Below, piece after piece: positions 52,718 to 63,357 of a stretch of 64,000 bases of DNA (positions within the stretch are counted from its first letter, which is position 1; every line of letters starts with the position of its first letter). This DNA is from a bacterium (GTDB lineage: Bacteria > Myxococcota > UBA727 > JAUIJE01), in NCBI GenBank assembly GCA_030431455.1, contig JAUIJE010000003.1:638360-702359 (forward strand), written 5' to 3'. The notes below the pieces were generated by a model that saw only the letters and a list, made by a program, of their open reading frames with translations, did no database searches and had not been told where the DNA came from. A program made the position numbers and the translations under genes.

Positions 52718-54883
52718 ATGGGCGACGTCTCATCTTGTCCGCGCGTGCTGTTCGTCGATGACGACGAATCGGTCCGGCGCGCCTTCACCCGCTCGATGTC
52801 CGCCCGGGGCTACGAGGTGGTGTTGGCGTCCTCGGCCGAAGAAGCGCTCCGGACCGCCGATCACCAGGGCCCATTTCCGGTGGTGGTCACCGACCTCAAC
52901 CTCCCCGGCCTCGACGGGGTCGAGCTCATCCAGCGCATGCGCCACCATCACCCGCGCACCGCGTTCGTGGTCATGACCGGGGTGGTCGACGTCGACCTCT
53001 CCCGGCACCAGCACGCGGGGGCGCCCATCGCGTCCATCGTGCCCAAGCCGTTCGACGCCGAACACGTGCACCAGGTGATCAAACGCGCGGTCCGCATCGC
53101 CACCTCCCCGGTGGTGACCCGCACCGCCGAAGCGGGCGTCGCCCCCTCCGGCGGCGCCCTCATCCTCGAGGACAACCCCGGCGATGCCCTGCTCGTCCAG
53201 ACCCAGCTGGAGAAGGCGGGCTGGACCCCCCAGGACATCACCCATGTGCGCCGCCTCGACGACGCCCTCGCCGCGGTCCACGACCAGCCCTTCGAGATCG
53301 TGCTCTCCGACCTCTCGCTCCCCGACGCGCGCGGGCTCGATGCGGTGGCGCGGCTGCACGCGGCCGTGCCTCGGGTGCCGATCATTGTGCTCAGCGGCCA
53401 CGATGACGACCAGGTAGCGCTCGAGGCCTTGCAGCTCGGGGCCCAGGACTATCTGGTCAAGAGCCTGCTCAACGCCACCACCCTGTGTCGCTCGGTGCGC
53501 CACGCCATCGAACGCAAACGGGTCGAGCGCCGCCTGGCCCACCTCGCCCACCATGACCAACTCACCGGCCTGGCCAACCGCACCAGCTTTCGCGAGCGCG
53601 TGACCCACGCCCTGGCCCGGGCGCGTCGACGCCAAGAACCCTTCGCGGTGTTGCTCCTCGACCTCGACAAGTTCAAGGCGGTCAACGACAACATGGGCCA
53701 CGAAGCGGGGGACATCCTGCTCCAGACCGTGAGCGGTCGTTTGTGCCAAGCGGTCCGCGACACCGACACCGTGGCCCGCCTGGGGGGCGATGAGTTCGCG
53801 GTGCTGCTCGACGCCCCCACCGGCAAGCTCGACGCCGTCGCCATCGCCGAGCGCATTCTCGACGGCCTGCGCGAGCCCGCCCAGCTCAAGGACGAGCGCT
53901 TCGTCATCACCTCCAGCGTGGGGGTCGCGGTCTATCCCGAGGGGGGCGAGGACCTCGACGCCCTGGTGGCCGCGGCCGACGCCGCGATGTACGAAGCCAA
54001 GCGCAGCGGACGCAATACCATTCGGGTGTATTCCCGCGAGGGCACCGCCACCACCCAGCTGCGCCAGACCCTCGAGCACGACCTGTACCGGGCCTTGGCC
54101 GAGGACGAGTTCGCGCTGCGGTACCAGCCGCAGTTCGACCTGCGCACCGGGGGCATCCGGGGGGTCGAAGCCTTGCTGCGCTGGAAGCGCCCGGGCCGCC
54201 TCGCCACCCCCCAGGATTTTCTCACCGTGCTCGAGGAGACCGGCCTCATCCACGAGGTGGGGCGGTGGGTGCTGTCCACCGCCTGCCAGACCCTCGCCCA
54301 ATGCCCTTCACAGGAACTGCGCTTGGCGGTCAACCTCACCACCTCCCAGTTCGAGGACGATGACTTTGTGGACACGGTGGCCGCGACCCTCGCCCACCAC
54401 CGCATCGCCCCCCACCGCCTGGACCTTGAGATCACCGAGAGCATCCTCATGCGCGACACCAAGCGCACCAACGCCGCCCTTCAGCGGCTCAAACAACTCG
54501 GGGTGCGGCTGGTGATCGACGACTTCGGCACCGGGCATTCGTCCCTCGCCTACCTCACGCGGTTTGACGTCGACGCCCTCAAGGTCGACCGGTCATTTGT
54601 GCACAAGCTGACCCAAACCATGGACAGCGACCGCAAGGTCGCGGCCGCGATCATCGCCCTCGCCCACAACCTCGGGCTCGAGGTCATCGCCGAGGGCATC
54701 GAGACCCAAGAGCAGCTCGATCTGCTCCGCCTTGACGGCTGCGACCTCGGGCAGGGCTATCTCCTCGGCCGGCCCGACCAGGCCGCCACCTGGCTGGACG
54801 CCCCCCAAAAGGCCCTGCCCGCCCCCGCGGCCGCGCCAACGCCTGACGCCCCGCGTCCTCTCCACCATGTGACAAACAGGTGA
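52718..54883 (+). CDS. REC-REC-GGDEF-EAL c-di-GMP signalling protein
   Basis: The gene encodes 721 residues. Two receivers come first, each with its Asp (VVVTDLNLPGLDGVEL and IVLSDLSLPDARGLDAV). Next is a GGDEF domain with intact RLGGDEFAVLL (about residue 350), then an EAL domain with intact EALLRW and DDFGTGHSSLAYL. Both synthase and phosphodiesterase activities are therefore possible. No membrane helix is present. A proline/alanine tail ends it. It is a single gene with its own divergent promoter region; its kinase is not evident. Confidence 0.95.
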   Translation: MGDVSSCPRVLFVDDDESVRRAFTRSMSARGYEVVLASSAEEALRTADHQGPFPVVVTDLNLPGLDGVELIQRMRHHHPRTAFVVMTGVVDVDLSRHQHAGAPIASIVPKPFDAEHVHQVIKRAVRIATSPVVTRTAEAGVAPSGGALILEDNPGDALLVQTQLEKAGWTPQDITHVRRLDDALAAVHDQPFEIVLSDLSLPDARGLDAVARLHAAVPRVPIIVLSGHDDDQVALEALQLGAQDYLVKSLLNATTLCRSVRHAIERKRVERRLAHLAHHDQLTGLANRTSFRERVTHALARARRRQEPFAVLLLDLDKFKAVNDNMGHEAGDILLQTVSGRLCQAVRDTDTVARLGGDEFAVLLDAPTGKLDAVAIAERILDGLREPAQLKDERFVITSSVGVAVYPEGGEDLDALVAAADAAMYEAKRSGRNTIRVYSREGTATTQLRQTLEHDLYRALAEDEFALRYQPQFDLRTGGIRGVEALLRWKRPGRLATPQDFLTVLEETGLIHEVGRWVLSTACQTLAQCPSQELRLAVNLTTSQFEDDDFVDTVAATLAHHRIAPHRLDLEITESILMRDTKRTNAALQRLKQLGVRLVIDDFGTGHSSLAYLTRFDVDALKVDRSFVHKLTQTMDSDRKVAAAIIALAHNLGLEVIAEGIETQEQLDLLRLDGCDLGQGYLLGRPDQAATWLDAPQKALPAPAAAPTPDAPRPLHHVTNR

Positions 54884-54903
54884 CAGCCCTGTAATATGGC
54901 CCG

Positions 54904-56067
54904 ATGCACGCGCGGGGCCGCGCCCCTCCCCGGGGGCGTCTCTTTTTTCATATCTCTTTGATTTTGCTGGTCTTTCTGCCAGCAAGAGCCGACCCCCGCG
55001 CGGCCGACGTGCACCTCGACCTCGACCCCGGGGTCTCGTTCCGGGTGGGCGAGGTCTTCTCGGTGTCGGCCAGCCCCCGCCTGCAGGCGCGCTACGAATG
55101 GTCGAGCCGCGATGGCGCCACCCCGCGCGCCCTGCTCGACCGGCGGCGGCTGTCGGTGCCCCGGCTCCGGCTCAAGGTCGGGGGCGCGGCCTTGTTCGGG
55201 GTGGTGCGCTACAAGCTCGAGCTCGACGGGGCCGACCTCAACCTCACCGCCAAGGACGCGTTTGTCGACGTGGGGCTGCCCACCGGCGAGCTGCGGGTGA
55301 TGGCCGGCCAATACAAAAAGCCGTTCCTGCGCCAACAGATCCTGTCGTCGGCGCGCATGCAGTTTGTGTCCCGCGCGATCACCGACCGCTACTACGAGGC
55401 TGGCCGCGACGTCGGGGCCACCGTGCACGGGGGCTTGTTCGGCCGGCGGCTGACCTACGACCTCGGGCTCTACGTCGGCCAGAGCCACCTGTGGACCGCG
55501 GCCGGTCGCGGGCTGGCCGACGGCACCCGGCCCTACGCCGGCGTGGCCGACCCTGGGCGGTACGACATCCAACTCGCGCCCCGGCCGATGGTGGTCGGTC
55601 GCGTGAGTCTCTATCACGGCGGCTACACCGCGTTCGACGAGGCCGACCTCTGCGGGGGCCCGCTCCGGGTGAGCGTGGCCGCCGGTGGCTATTCACGGTT
55701 TTCCGGGGGGGACAGCAGCGCCCGCACCGTGGCCTACACCGATTTTGTGGTCATGGCCCACCACGCCTCGTTGTCCGGGGCCGTGCTCGCGTCCGTCGCC
55801 GGCGGTCATGGGCTGTGGCAAAGCCGGCCGGAGTCCATCGGTGGCTACCTGCAGGCCGGCTACGTGGTCGGGGGGCTGGTCGAGCCCCTGGCCCGGGTGG
55901 CCCGGGTGCACGCCCTCGACGAGCAGGGCCGGACCGAGGCCGGGCTGGGGGTGGTCGTCTACCTCGTCGGGCACCGGGTCAAGTGGCAGAGCGAGGCGCT
56001 CGCGTTCGCCCCCGACCGGGGCAAAGACGAGGTGCGGTGGCGCACGCAACTGCAGACCGCGTTCTGA
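54904..56067 (+). CDS. Outer-membrane porin of the phosphate-selective O/P type
   Basis: The gene encodes 387 residues. A signal peptide (FFHISLILLVFLPARA) and a C-terminal Phe fit an outer-membrane beta barrel. The body alternates hydrophobic and polar residues and includes the Porin_O_P-like run VGLPTGELRVMAGQYKKPFLRQQILSSARM, followed by FVSRAITDRYYEAGRDVG. Substrate is not predictable. It begins 20 bases after the GGDEF-EAL gene and may be in its operon. Confidence 0.82.
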   Translation: MHARGRAPPRGRLFFHISLILLVFLPARADPRAADVHLDLDPGVSFRVGEVFSVSASPRLQARYEWSSRDGATPRALLDRRRLSVPRLRLKVGGAALFGVVRYKLELDGADLNLTAKDAFVDVGLPTGELRVMAGQYKKPFLRQQILSSARMQFVSRAITDRYYEAGRDVGATVHGGLFGRRLTYDLGLYVGQSHLWTAAGRGLADGTRPYAGVADPGRYDIQLAPRPMVVGRVSLYHGGYTAFDEADLCGGPLRVSVAAGGYSRFSGGDSSARTVAYTDFVVMAHHASLSGAVLASVAGGHGLWQSRPESIGGYLQAGYVVGGLVEPLARVARVHALDEQGRTEAGLGVVVYLVGHRVKWQSEALAFAPDRGKDEVRWRTQLQTAF

Positions 56068-56130
56068 GCACGGCCCCACCAAACTGAGCCAAGCGGGTCG
56101 CATCCCACGCCCAGGTTGCTAGCGTGGGCC

Positions 56131-56593
56131 ATGGCCGCCACCCCCGCCCCCGCCGTGCCCGCGCCGTTCGACGTGCACGGCCGGGTGGTGGTCGCGCACT
56201 TCCTCGGCGCGCCCACCGTCGAGCAGGTGATGGGTCTGCGCACCGCGCTCTCGTCCGTGGCCGGTCCCGGCGCCCCCCCCGCTCGGGGTGGCGGTGCGCC
56301 TGCAACACCTGCGCGCGCCGCCCGCGGCCGCGACCCGAGAGGCGGTGGCCGACCTGCTGCGCCAACGCGACCTGCTCGCGGGGTGGGCGGTGGTGCTCGA
56401 CGCCGGTCCGTTTGTGGTGTCCATGGCCCGGGCGGTGTCGTCGGCGATCTTGCTCGCGGCCCGCACCGCGGTGCCGGTGCACATGACCCGTGACCCCGCG
56501 GACGCCGCCCAGTGGCTTGGCACAGTTTTGTCTGCCACCGGCCCCGGCGTGGACGAGGACGCCGTGACCGCCGCCCTGTCCCGCGCGGGCTGA
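56131..56593 (+). pseudogene. Small gene with an apparent frameshift at a C8 tract
   Basis: The first part (MAATPAPAVPAPFDVHGRVV...) is in one frame and the second (LQHLRAPPAAATREAVADLL... ending in ALSRAG) in another. They join if one C is removed from the run of eight C at 56273-56280; the merged protein of about 153 residues looks like a coherent alpha/beta fold, somewhat like SpoIIAA/STAS-type small proteins. This may be a sequencing error, a true pseudogene or a phase-variable gene. The convergent TetR gene ends 14 bases further. Confidence 0.6.
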
Positions 56594-56607
56594 TGCCCCC
56601 GGGGTGA

Positions 56608-57285
56608 TCAGGACGGACCCGACGCCTCGTCGGGGGGAGGCGCGGTCAGGCGCGCGGACAGCGACCGCAAGAACCGCTCCCAACGTTCCTGGAACGCGGG
56701 ATCGCCCGGGGCCTGCCCGGTCATGACCTCGACCATGCGCGGGAAGAACGCGGGAAAGCTCACCAGCGCGGACAGGGCCACGATCAACATGTCCGGCTCG
56801 AGCTCGGCCGGCATCTGGCCATCCTCGGCCCGGACCCGGTAGTCCGCCGCCTGCTTGTCATAGTAGGCCCGCCGCAACGCCCGGTGGGTGATCGGCCCCT
56901 CGTCGGCCAACGACTCTTGCTGCAGCAACCGGGCAAAGGTGGGGTCGCGGGTCACGGCCCGGGCCCAGAACACCAGCGCGTCCCCCATGCCCCGCGGGGC
57001 CTTCTCCAGCGTCGAGAACCGGCTCTCGAACCGGCGCTGCAACACCGCCGCGAACAAGCCCTCCTTGGATTCGAAATAGCGGTACACCAGCGCGCGGTTG
57101 GCCTCGGCGCGTTCGGCGATGCGCTCGAGGCGCGCCCCGGCCAAGCCCCGCTCGGCGAACTCCTGCTCGGCCGCGCGCAAGATGTCCCGCTCGGTCGCCT
57201 GCCGCGACGCCTGTTTTTTTTTGGCCGGCGGCTTCGACGCCTTCTTGGCCCCCGGGGACGGCTCCCGCTTGCGCTTGTTGTTCAC
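56608..57285 (-). CDS. TetR-family transcriptional regulator
   Basis: The gene encodes 225 residues from a GTG at 57285 after GGGAGCAGAG. After a Lys-rich N-terminal tail (KRKREPSPGAKKASKPPAKKK) the TetR helix-turn-helix is clear (ILRAAEQEFAERGLAGARLERIAERAEANRALVYRYFESKEGLFAAVL). The C-terminal ligand domain is all helical. A good inverted repeat operator lies at 57411-57428, between this gene and the divergent Gly-Asp lipoprotein gene, so that gene is the probable target, with autoregulation likely. Confidence 0.92.
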   Translation of the reverse strand: MNNKRKREPSPGAKKASKPPAKKKQASRQATERDILRAAEQEFAERGLAGARLERIAERAEANRALVYRYFESKEGLFAAVLQRRFESRFSTLEKAPRGMGDALVFWARAVTRDPTFARLLQQESLADEGPITHRALRRAYYDKQAADYRVRAEDGQMPAELEPDMLIVALSALVSFPAFFPRMVEVMTGQAPGDPAFQERWERFLRSLSARLTAPPPDEASGPS

Positions 57286-57410
57286 CTCTGCTCCCGCGCG
57301 GTCGGTGCGCGCAGTCTGACACAGACCCACCCCCGCCCACCTGGTTGCCCGCGCCAGATCTGCCCGCGGTTGTCCACCGGTCACACCCCGCGCGTTCCCC
57401 CCTGGCCAAC

Positions 57411-57428
57411 AGTAACACTACTGTTACT
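57411..57428. promoter_or_regulatory. TetR-type operator candidate AGTAACA-N4-TGTTACT
   Basis: A perfect 7-base inverted repeat with a 4-base centre stands out as AT-rich in a GC-rich region. It is 126 bases from the TetR start and about 97 bases from the divergent gene start at 57525. Confidence 0.6.
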
Positions 57429-57524
57429 TTTCGGCCCACGCCCCTGGCCTTGCCCCGGCAACGCCAAAAACCGAGCGCCCCGTGCGCACCGCACGCGGCC
57501 TCTTTTGTCGACGAGGAGACACCG

Positions 57525-59834
57525 ATGACCCGTTCGCGTGTGATGACGTCCGCCCTGTGCCTCTGCCTCTGCGCCCTCCCCGGCGCCACCGGATGTACAG
57601 GAGGCGGCGACGACCCCCCCGGCGATGCCGGCGCTCCCGACGCCGGCGACGGCGACGGGGATGGAGATGGAGACGGAGACGGAGATGGCGACGGGCCCGA
57701 CGGCGGCTTGTCAGAACCGCCCGACGGCGGAGACGTCGACGCCGCTTCTTCAGGTGACGGTGACGGGGATGGCGACGGGGACGGGGATGGGGATGGAGAT
57801 GGGGATGGGGACGGCGATGGGCCGCCCGACGGCGGCTTTTCAGAGCCGGCCGACGGAGGAGACGTCGACGCCGCGCCCGGCGACGGCGACGGCGATGGGG
57901 ACGGAGACGGGCCGCCCGACGGCGGCTTGTCAGAGCCGGCCGACGGCGGAGACGTCGACGCCGCGCCCGGCGACGGCGACGGCGATGGGGACGGAGACGG
58001 GCCGCCCGACGGTGGCTGGTCAGAGCCGGCCGACGGCGGAGACGTCGACGCCTCGCCAGGCGACGGGGACGGCGACGGCGACGGAGACGGAGACGGAGAC
58101 GGCGACGGCGATGGGTCGTTTGTGGTGTTGAAGACCGGCGGCCGCCGGGTGGTGGTGGACGGCCGGCTCACCGACGACGCGGACAGCTGGCGCTGGGACT
58201 TTGACTCCGACGGGGTCTGGGACACGGCCTGGAGCGGGGACAACGCCGACGTGTTCACCTACGCGGCCGACGGTACCTACGACGTGACCATGGAGGCCGA
58301 GCGCATCGACGGCACGGTGGTGAGCGCCACCCGGTCGGTGTCGGTGCTGGGGGCGGAGACCGCGACCTACGTCCCGTCGACGATCAACGGCGACGTGACC
58401 TGGTCGGGCATCGTGGTCGCCACCTCGAGCGTGACCGTGCCCGCGGGGTCGAGCTTGACCATCGCCCCGGGCACGACCTTTTTGGCCGGCGGTCTGTACC
58501 GGCTGAGCGTCCAGGGCACCGTGCGCATCGACGGCACCATCGAACAACCCGTGGTGTTCTCCGCCTACTACCCCGAGGACCACGTGCCCGGGGGGTGGCG
58601 GGGGGTGCGGATCGGCCCCGACAGCGCCGCGGGCAGCACCGTCGACCACGCGCAGGTGGAGTACGGCGAGTGGGGCATCGAGGCCTACGCCCTGGGGGTT
58701 CAGCTCAACGGGGTCGAGCTCCGGTTCAACAACAGCGGCGCCGCCCTCAACGGGGTGGACCTCAACAATGCTCATGTACACCGCAACGCCTACCGGGGCA
58801 TCTACCACTACCAGCGCGGCGGCAACGTGCGCGACAGCGAGGTCGACCACAACGGCACCCTGGGGGGGCAATACGCCGACGGCATCGCGCCGTTCGAGGC
58901 GACCTACTTGCGCACCTGGGTGCACGACAACACCGGGGGAGGCCTGTACGTCGACAGCACCAACACCAAGCTGTTCGTGGACGAGTGCGACGTCAGCGAC
59001 AACCGCGCCGCCGGGGTCACCGCGGTGTTCACCAACACCGCCGGGCTCGCCCCCCGCCTCACGGTGTCGCGCAGCACCATCGCCAACAACCAGGGCATCG
59101 GGGTGATCGGCAGCCGCTTCGGGGGCTTCGGTCTCGAGGTCAACATCGACCGCTCGGTCATCTCCGGCAACGAAGGGGGCGTGCACACCTTCGCCGCCCT
59201 CACCACCGTCACCCGCACCGACATCGTCGCCAACCGCAAAGCCGGCCTCACCCTGCTCGATGCCGACGATGGCGTCATCCTCACCGACAGCAACGTCTAC
59301 GACAACACCACCGAGGTCGGGTACGGCCAAGCCACCGATGTCATCGCCGGCGAGGCGTTGGCGTTCAGCCCGGTGGCCACGTCCTTCGCCAGCCCCAGCG
59401 CCCAACCCATCGTGGGCTTCGTGCTCGAGACCAGCCGGCTGCCGTCGTTCCCCACCGGGACCATCGTCACCAATGTCACAGCATCGGGACAACAGGACGG
59501 GGCGGCGGTGGACCTCATCGACCGGCAGTTTTCGTACTTCGCCGCCGGGCCCTACGAAGAGCTTTGGTACGGCGCGCCCGCGGGCCCCCAGGTGAGCCTG
59601 GACATCTCGTCTTACGACGACCACGGCTACGCCATCCCCCAGGTCGTGTTCGAAGAGGGCCCGGGCACCGGCGTCGACGTGGTGGTGATGAAATGGGACG
59701 ACGCCGATGTCTCCACCACCGCGGGCAGTTACTTTGGGCCAGGCCCGGCCGCCGACCATTGGTTGGCCCACCCCGACGACGTGGTGGACCTGAGCGGCGC
59801 GGTGGCGAACCCGGTGGACAACACCGGGCCCTGA
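57525..59834 (+). CDS. Gly-Asp-repeat lipoprotein with PKD-like and beta-helix regions
   Basis: The gene encodes 769 residues. The ATG follows GAGGAG; the lipobox LPGATGC gives a lipoprotein. Residues about 30-200 are a low-complexity region with (GD)n runs and four copies of DGG.SEP.DGGDVDA. A PKD-like segment (DADSWRWDFDSDGVWDTAW) follows, and residues about 290-600 look like a right-handed beta-helix (short turns with N/D/G; VDNNG-type VDHNG, RNAYRGIYHYQRG), as in polysaccharide-binding or lyase-like proteins. I infer a surface protein on a flexible stalk. Confidence 0.8.
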   Translation: MTRSRVMTSALCLCLCALPGATGCTGGGDDPPGDAGAPDAGDGDGDGDGDGDGDGDGPDGGLSEPPDGGDVDAASSGDGDGDGDGDGDGDGDGDGDGDGPPDGGFSEPADGGDVDAAPGDGDGDGDGDGPPDGGLSEPADGGDVDAAPGDGDGDGDGDGPPDGGWSEPADGGDVDASPGDGDGDGDGDGDGDGDGDGSFVVLKTGGRRVVVDGRLTDDADSWRWDFDSDGVWDTAWSGDNADVFTYAADGTYDVTMEAERIDGTVVSATRSVSVLGAETATYVPSTINGDVTWSGIVVATSSVTVPAGSSLTIAPGTTFLAGGLYRLSVQGTVRIDGTIEQPVVFSAYYPEDHVPGGWRGVRIGPDSAAGSTVDHAQVEYGEWGIEAYALGVQLNGVELRFNNSGAALNGVDLNNAHVHRNAYRGIYHYQRGGNVRDSEVDHNGTLGGQYADGIAPFEATYLRTWVHDNTGGGLYVDSTNTKLFVDECDVSDNRAAGVTAVFTNTAGLAPRLTVSRSTIANNQGIGVIGSRFGGFGLEVNIDRSVISGNEGGVHTFAALTTVTRTDIVANRKAGLTLLDADDGVILTDSNVYDNTTEVGYGQATDVIAGEALAFSPVATSFASPSAQPIVGFVLETSRLPSFPTGTIVTNVTASGQQDGAAVDLIDRQFSYFAAGPYEELWYGAPAGPQVSLDISSYDDHGYAIPQVVFEEGPGTGVDVVVMKWDDADVSTTAGSYFGPGPAADHWLAHPDDVVDLSGAVANPVDNTGP
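57868..58035 (+). repeat. Two adjacent near-identical 84-base coding repeats
   Basis: The unit that encodes GGDVDAAPGDGDGDGDGDGP and the following PDGG.SEPAD occurs at about 57868 and again 84 bases later, with only a few changes; more diverged copies lie on both sides. Length changes by whole units would keep the frame. Confidence 0.8.
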
Positions 59835-59852
59835 CCGACCCTGGCCACAAAA

Positions 59853-59884
59853 AAGAAACGCGCCTCTTGCGGGGCGCGTTTCTT
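59853..59884. terminator. Bidirectional terminator between convergent lipoprotein genes
   Basis: AAGAAACGCGCC (59853-59864) pairs with GGCGCGTTTCTT (59873-59884) around an 8-base loop. An A-run lies on the left and T-rich sequence on the right, so it can serve both the rightward beta-helix gene and the leftward cytochrome gene. Confidence 0.75.
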
Positions 59885-59916
59885 GTTGGGTGCGCCCGAA
59901 GGCGCGGTCACCCGAC

Positions 59917-61761
<1,845 letters not shown>

Positions 61762-61934
61762 GGGGTTCCTCCACCCGGATGTGTACGGGGTGGGCTACGC
61801 ACCTACCAGTCGCATTTGTTACACGCCCGTTTTGATTTCTGGGATCAACGCCCCCGGCCACGCCGAACCGGGCGCCTGGGGACGTCCTGCCCCACGCGCG
61901 GCCCCGGCCATGCCGCGGTCCACGCTCGGGTGGG

Positions 61935-62321
61935 TCAGTCCCCTGACGCCTTTTTCTTGCCGAACAGCCCGGAGAAAAAGCCCTCGCCGCTCGCCTTTTT
62001 GAGCAGCCACTTGGCCTTCTTCACCAAGTCCGGCCCCCCCATCGCCCCCACCCGCACGTCGAGGATCTCCCCGTTGTGGATGAACAGCAGGGTGGGCACA
62101 GCCCGGATGTGGAAGGGCTGGGAGAGGTGCGACTCGTCGGCGGTGTTGATTTTGACGAACCGGATGGGGTCGTCGCCGAACTCTTTGGCCACCGCCTCGA
62201 AGTCTGGCGCCATGCGTTTGCACGGGCCACAGGTGGGCGACCAGAAATCCACGATCACCGAGCCGCCCTCGGCGCTCATGATGTGCTCCACCTCTTGTTG
62301 TTGCGTCAGGTCTTCGACCAT
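61935..62321 (-). CDS. Thioredoxin-like protein
   Basis: The gene encodes 128 residues. It has the active site WSPTCGPCKRM and cis-Pro region VPTLLFIHNGE. No signal peptide is present, so it is cytoplasmic. An extra C-terminal 25 residues are Lys/Gly-rich. It ends 173 bases upstream of the cytochrome gene start and has the same direction; a link to haem-protein maturation is speculative. Confidence 0.92.
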   Translation of the reverse strand: MVEDLTQQQEVEHIMSAEGGSVIVDFWSPTCGPCKRMAPDFEAVAKEFGDDPIRFVKINTADESHLSQPFHIRAVPTLLFIHNGEILDVRVGAMGGPDLVKKAKWLLKKASGEGFFSGLFGKKKASGD

Positions 62322-62574
62322 CTCTCTGCCTCCTGATGGTCCCCCACCGCCACAGCATAGACACGCGCCCCGCCATGCACACCGACCGTCTCGGGCCGCG
62401 CCAGGTCGCCGTCATGTCCGTGTGTCAGACCCGCGGACATTTGACGATCCCCTGCCGGAGGGGCCGTCAAGCGTCCGACACCTGACGCCGCGGTTTTGAC
62501 GTCCGGGGGGTGGGCGCGCCTCCCACCCGCCAAAAAGTTGTCCGATCTCGATGCCTTGCGCGATCGCGCGATCT

Positions 62575-62589
62575 TGGCCCGGCTCGTGC
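62575..62589 (+). promoter_or_regulatory. Sigma-54 promoter of flgF
   Basis: TGGCCC-GGCTCG-TGC has exact GG-N10-GC spacing, 32 bases before the flgF ATG at 62621. The promoter suits the idea that rod and hook genes share sigma-54 control. Confidence 0.65.
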
Positions 62590-62620
62590 CTTGAAGAGGA
62601 GTGTCAGAGGAAAGGTTTCC

Positions 62621-63343
62621 ATGAGCCACGGCATCTACGTTTCTATGTCCCAAGCCAGCGCCGACATGCGGCGGCTGGAGCGCATCGCGGACGACTTGGC
62701 CAACCAAGACACGGTGGGCTACGTCTCGGTCGCCGAGCGCTACAGTGACAAGCGGGGTCCCCAGGTCGAAGACGGCCCCCAGCTCAACGCCAAGGTCATG
62801 ACCGAAGTCGGCAACGGCGGGGTCAACCTCAAGCCCGGCCCCCTGATGCAGACCGGCCGCAACCTCGACGTGGCCCTCCCCGAAGGCACCTTCCTCAAGG
62901 TCGAGAGCAAGCGCGGCGGTCCCTCCTACACCCGCGCCGGCAACATCACCATCGACCACAAGGGCACCCTCCGCGTCGGCCACCGCCCCCTGCTCAACGT
63001 CGACGGGGCCCCGGTGCAGGTGCCCCCCGGGGTCAAGGTCCGCCTGCACGATGACGGCACCATTCAAGCCCAAGGCCAAGTGGTGGCCCAGCTCCCCATG
63101 TTCGCCCTGTCCGGCGAGATGACCCGCACCACCGGGGACGAAATCCGCCTCGGGCCAAACGGCCAGGCCGAGCAGGTCGCGGCCCGGGTCACCACCGGCG
63201 CCCTCGAGGGCAGCAACGCCGACCCCCTCCGGGCGGTGGTGGACATGGTCACGGTGCAGCGCAGCTTCGCCCACGCCATGCAAGCCATCGACACCTATTC
63301 ACAGATTGATTCGTCGTCCAACGACATCGGTCGCATCCGCTAG
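62621..63343 (+). CDS. flgF: Flagellar rod protein FlgF
   Basis: The gene encodes 240 residues. The N-terminus (YVSMSQASADMRRLERIADDLANQDTVGY, seen in parts) has the rod motif with DLANQDT in place of NLAN.NT, and the middle has YTRAGNITIDHKGTLRV. The C-terminus (VVDMVTVQRSFAHAMQAIDTYSQIDSSS) is typical. FlgF is the proximal rod protein before FlgG. The ATG has AGAGGAAAGG upstream. flgG follows after 14 bases. Confidence 0.93.
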   Translation: MSHGIYVSMSQASADMRRLERIADDLANQDTVGYVSVAERYSDKRGPQVEDGPQLNAKVMTEVGNGGVNLKPGPLMQTGRNLDVALPEGTFLKVESKRGGPSYTRAGNITIDHKGTLRVGHRPLLNVDGAPVQVPPGVKVRLHDDGTIQAQGQVVAQLPMFALSGEMTRTTGDEIRLGPNGQAEQVAARVTTGALEGSNADPLRAVVDMVTVQRSFAHAMQAIDTYSQIDSSSNDIGRIR

Positions 63344-63357
63344 AGGACGAAAAGACC

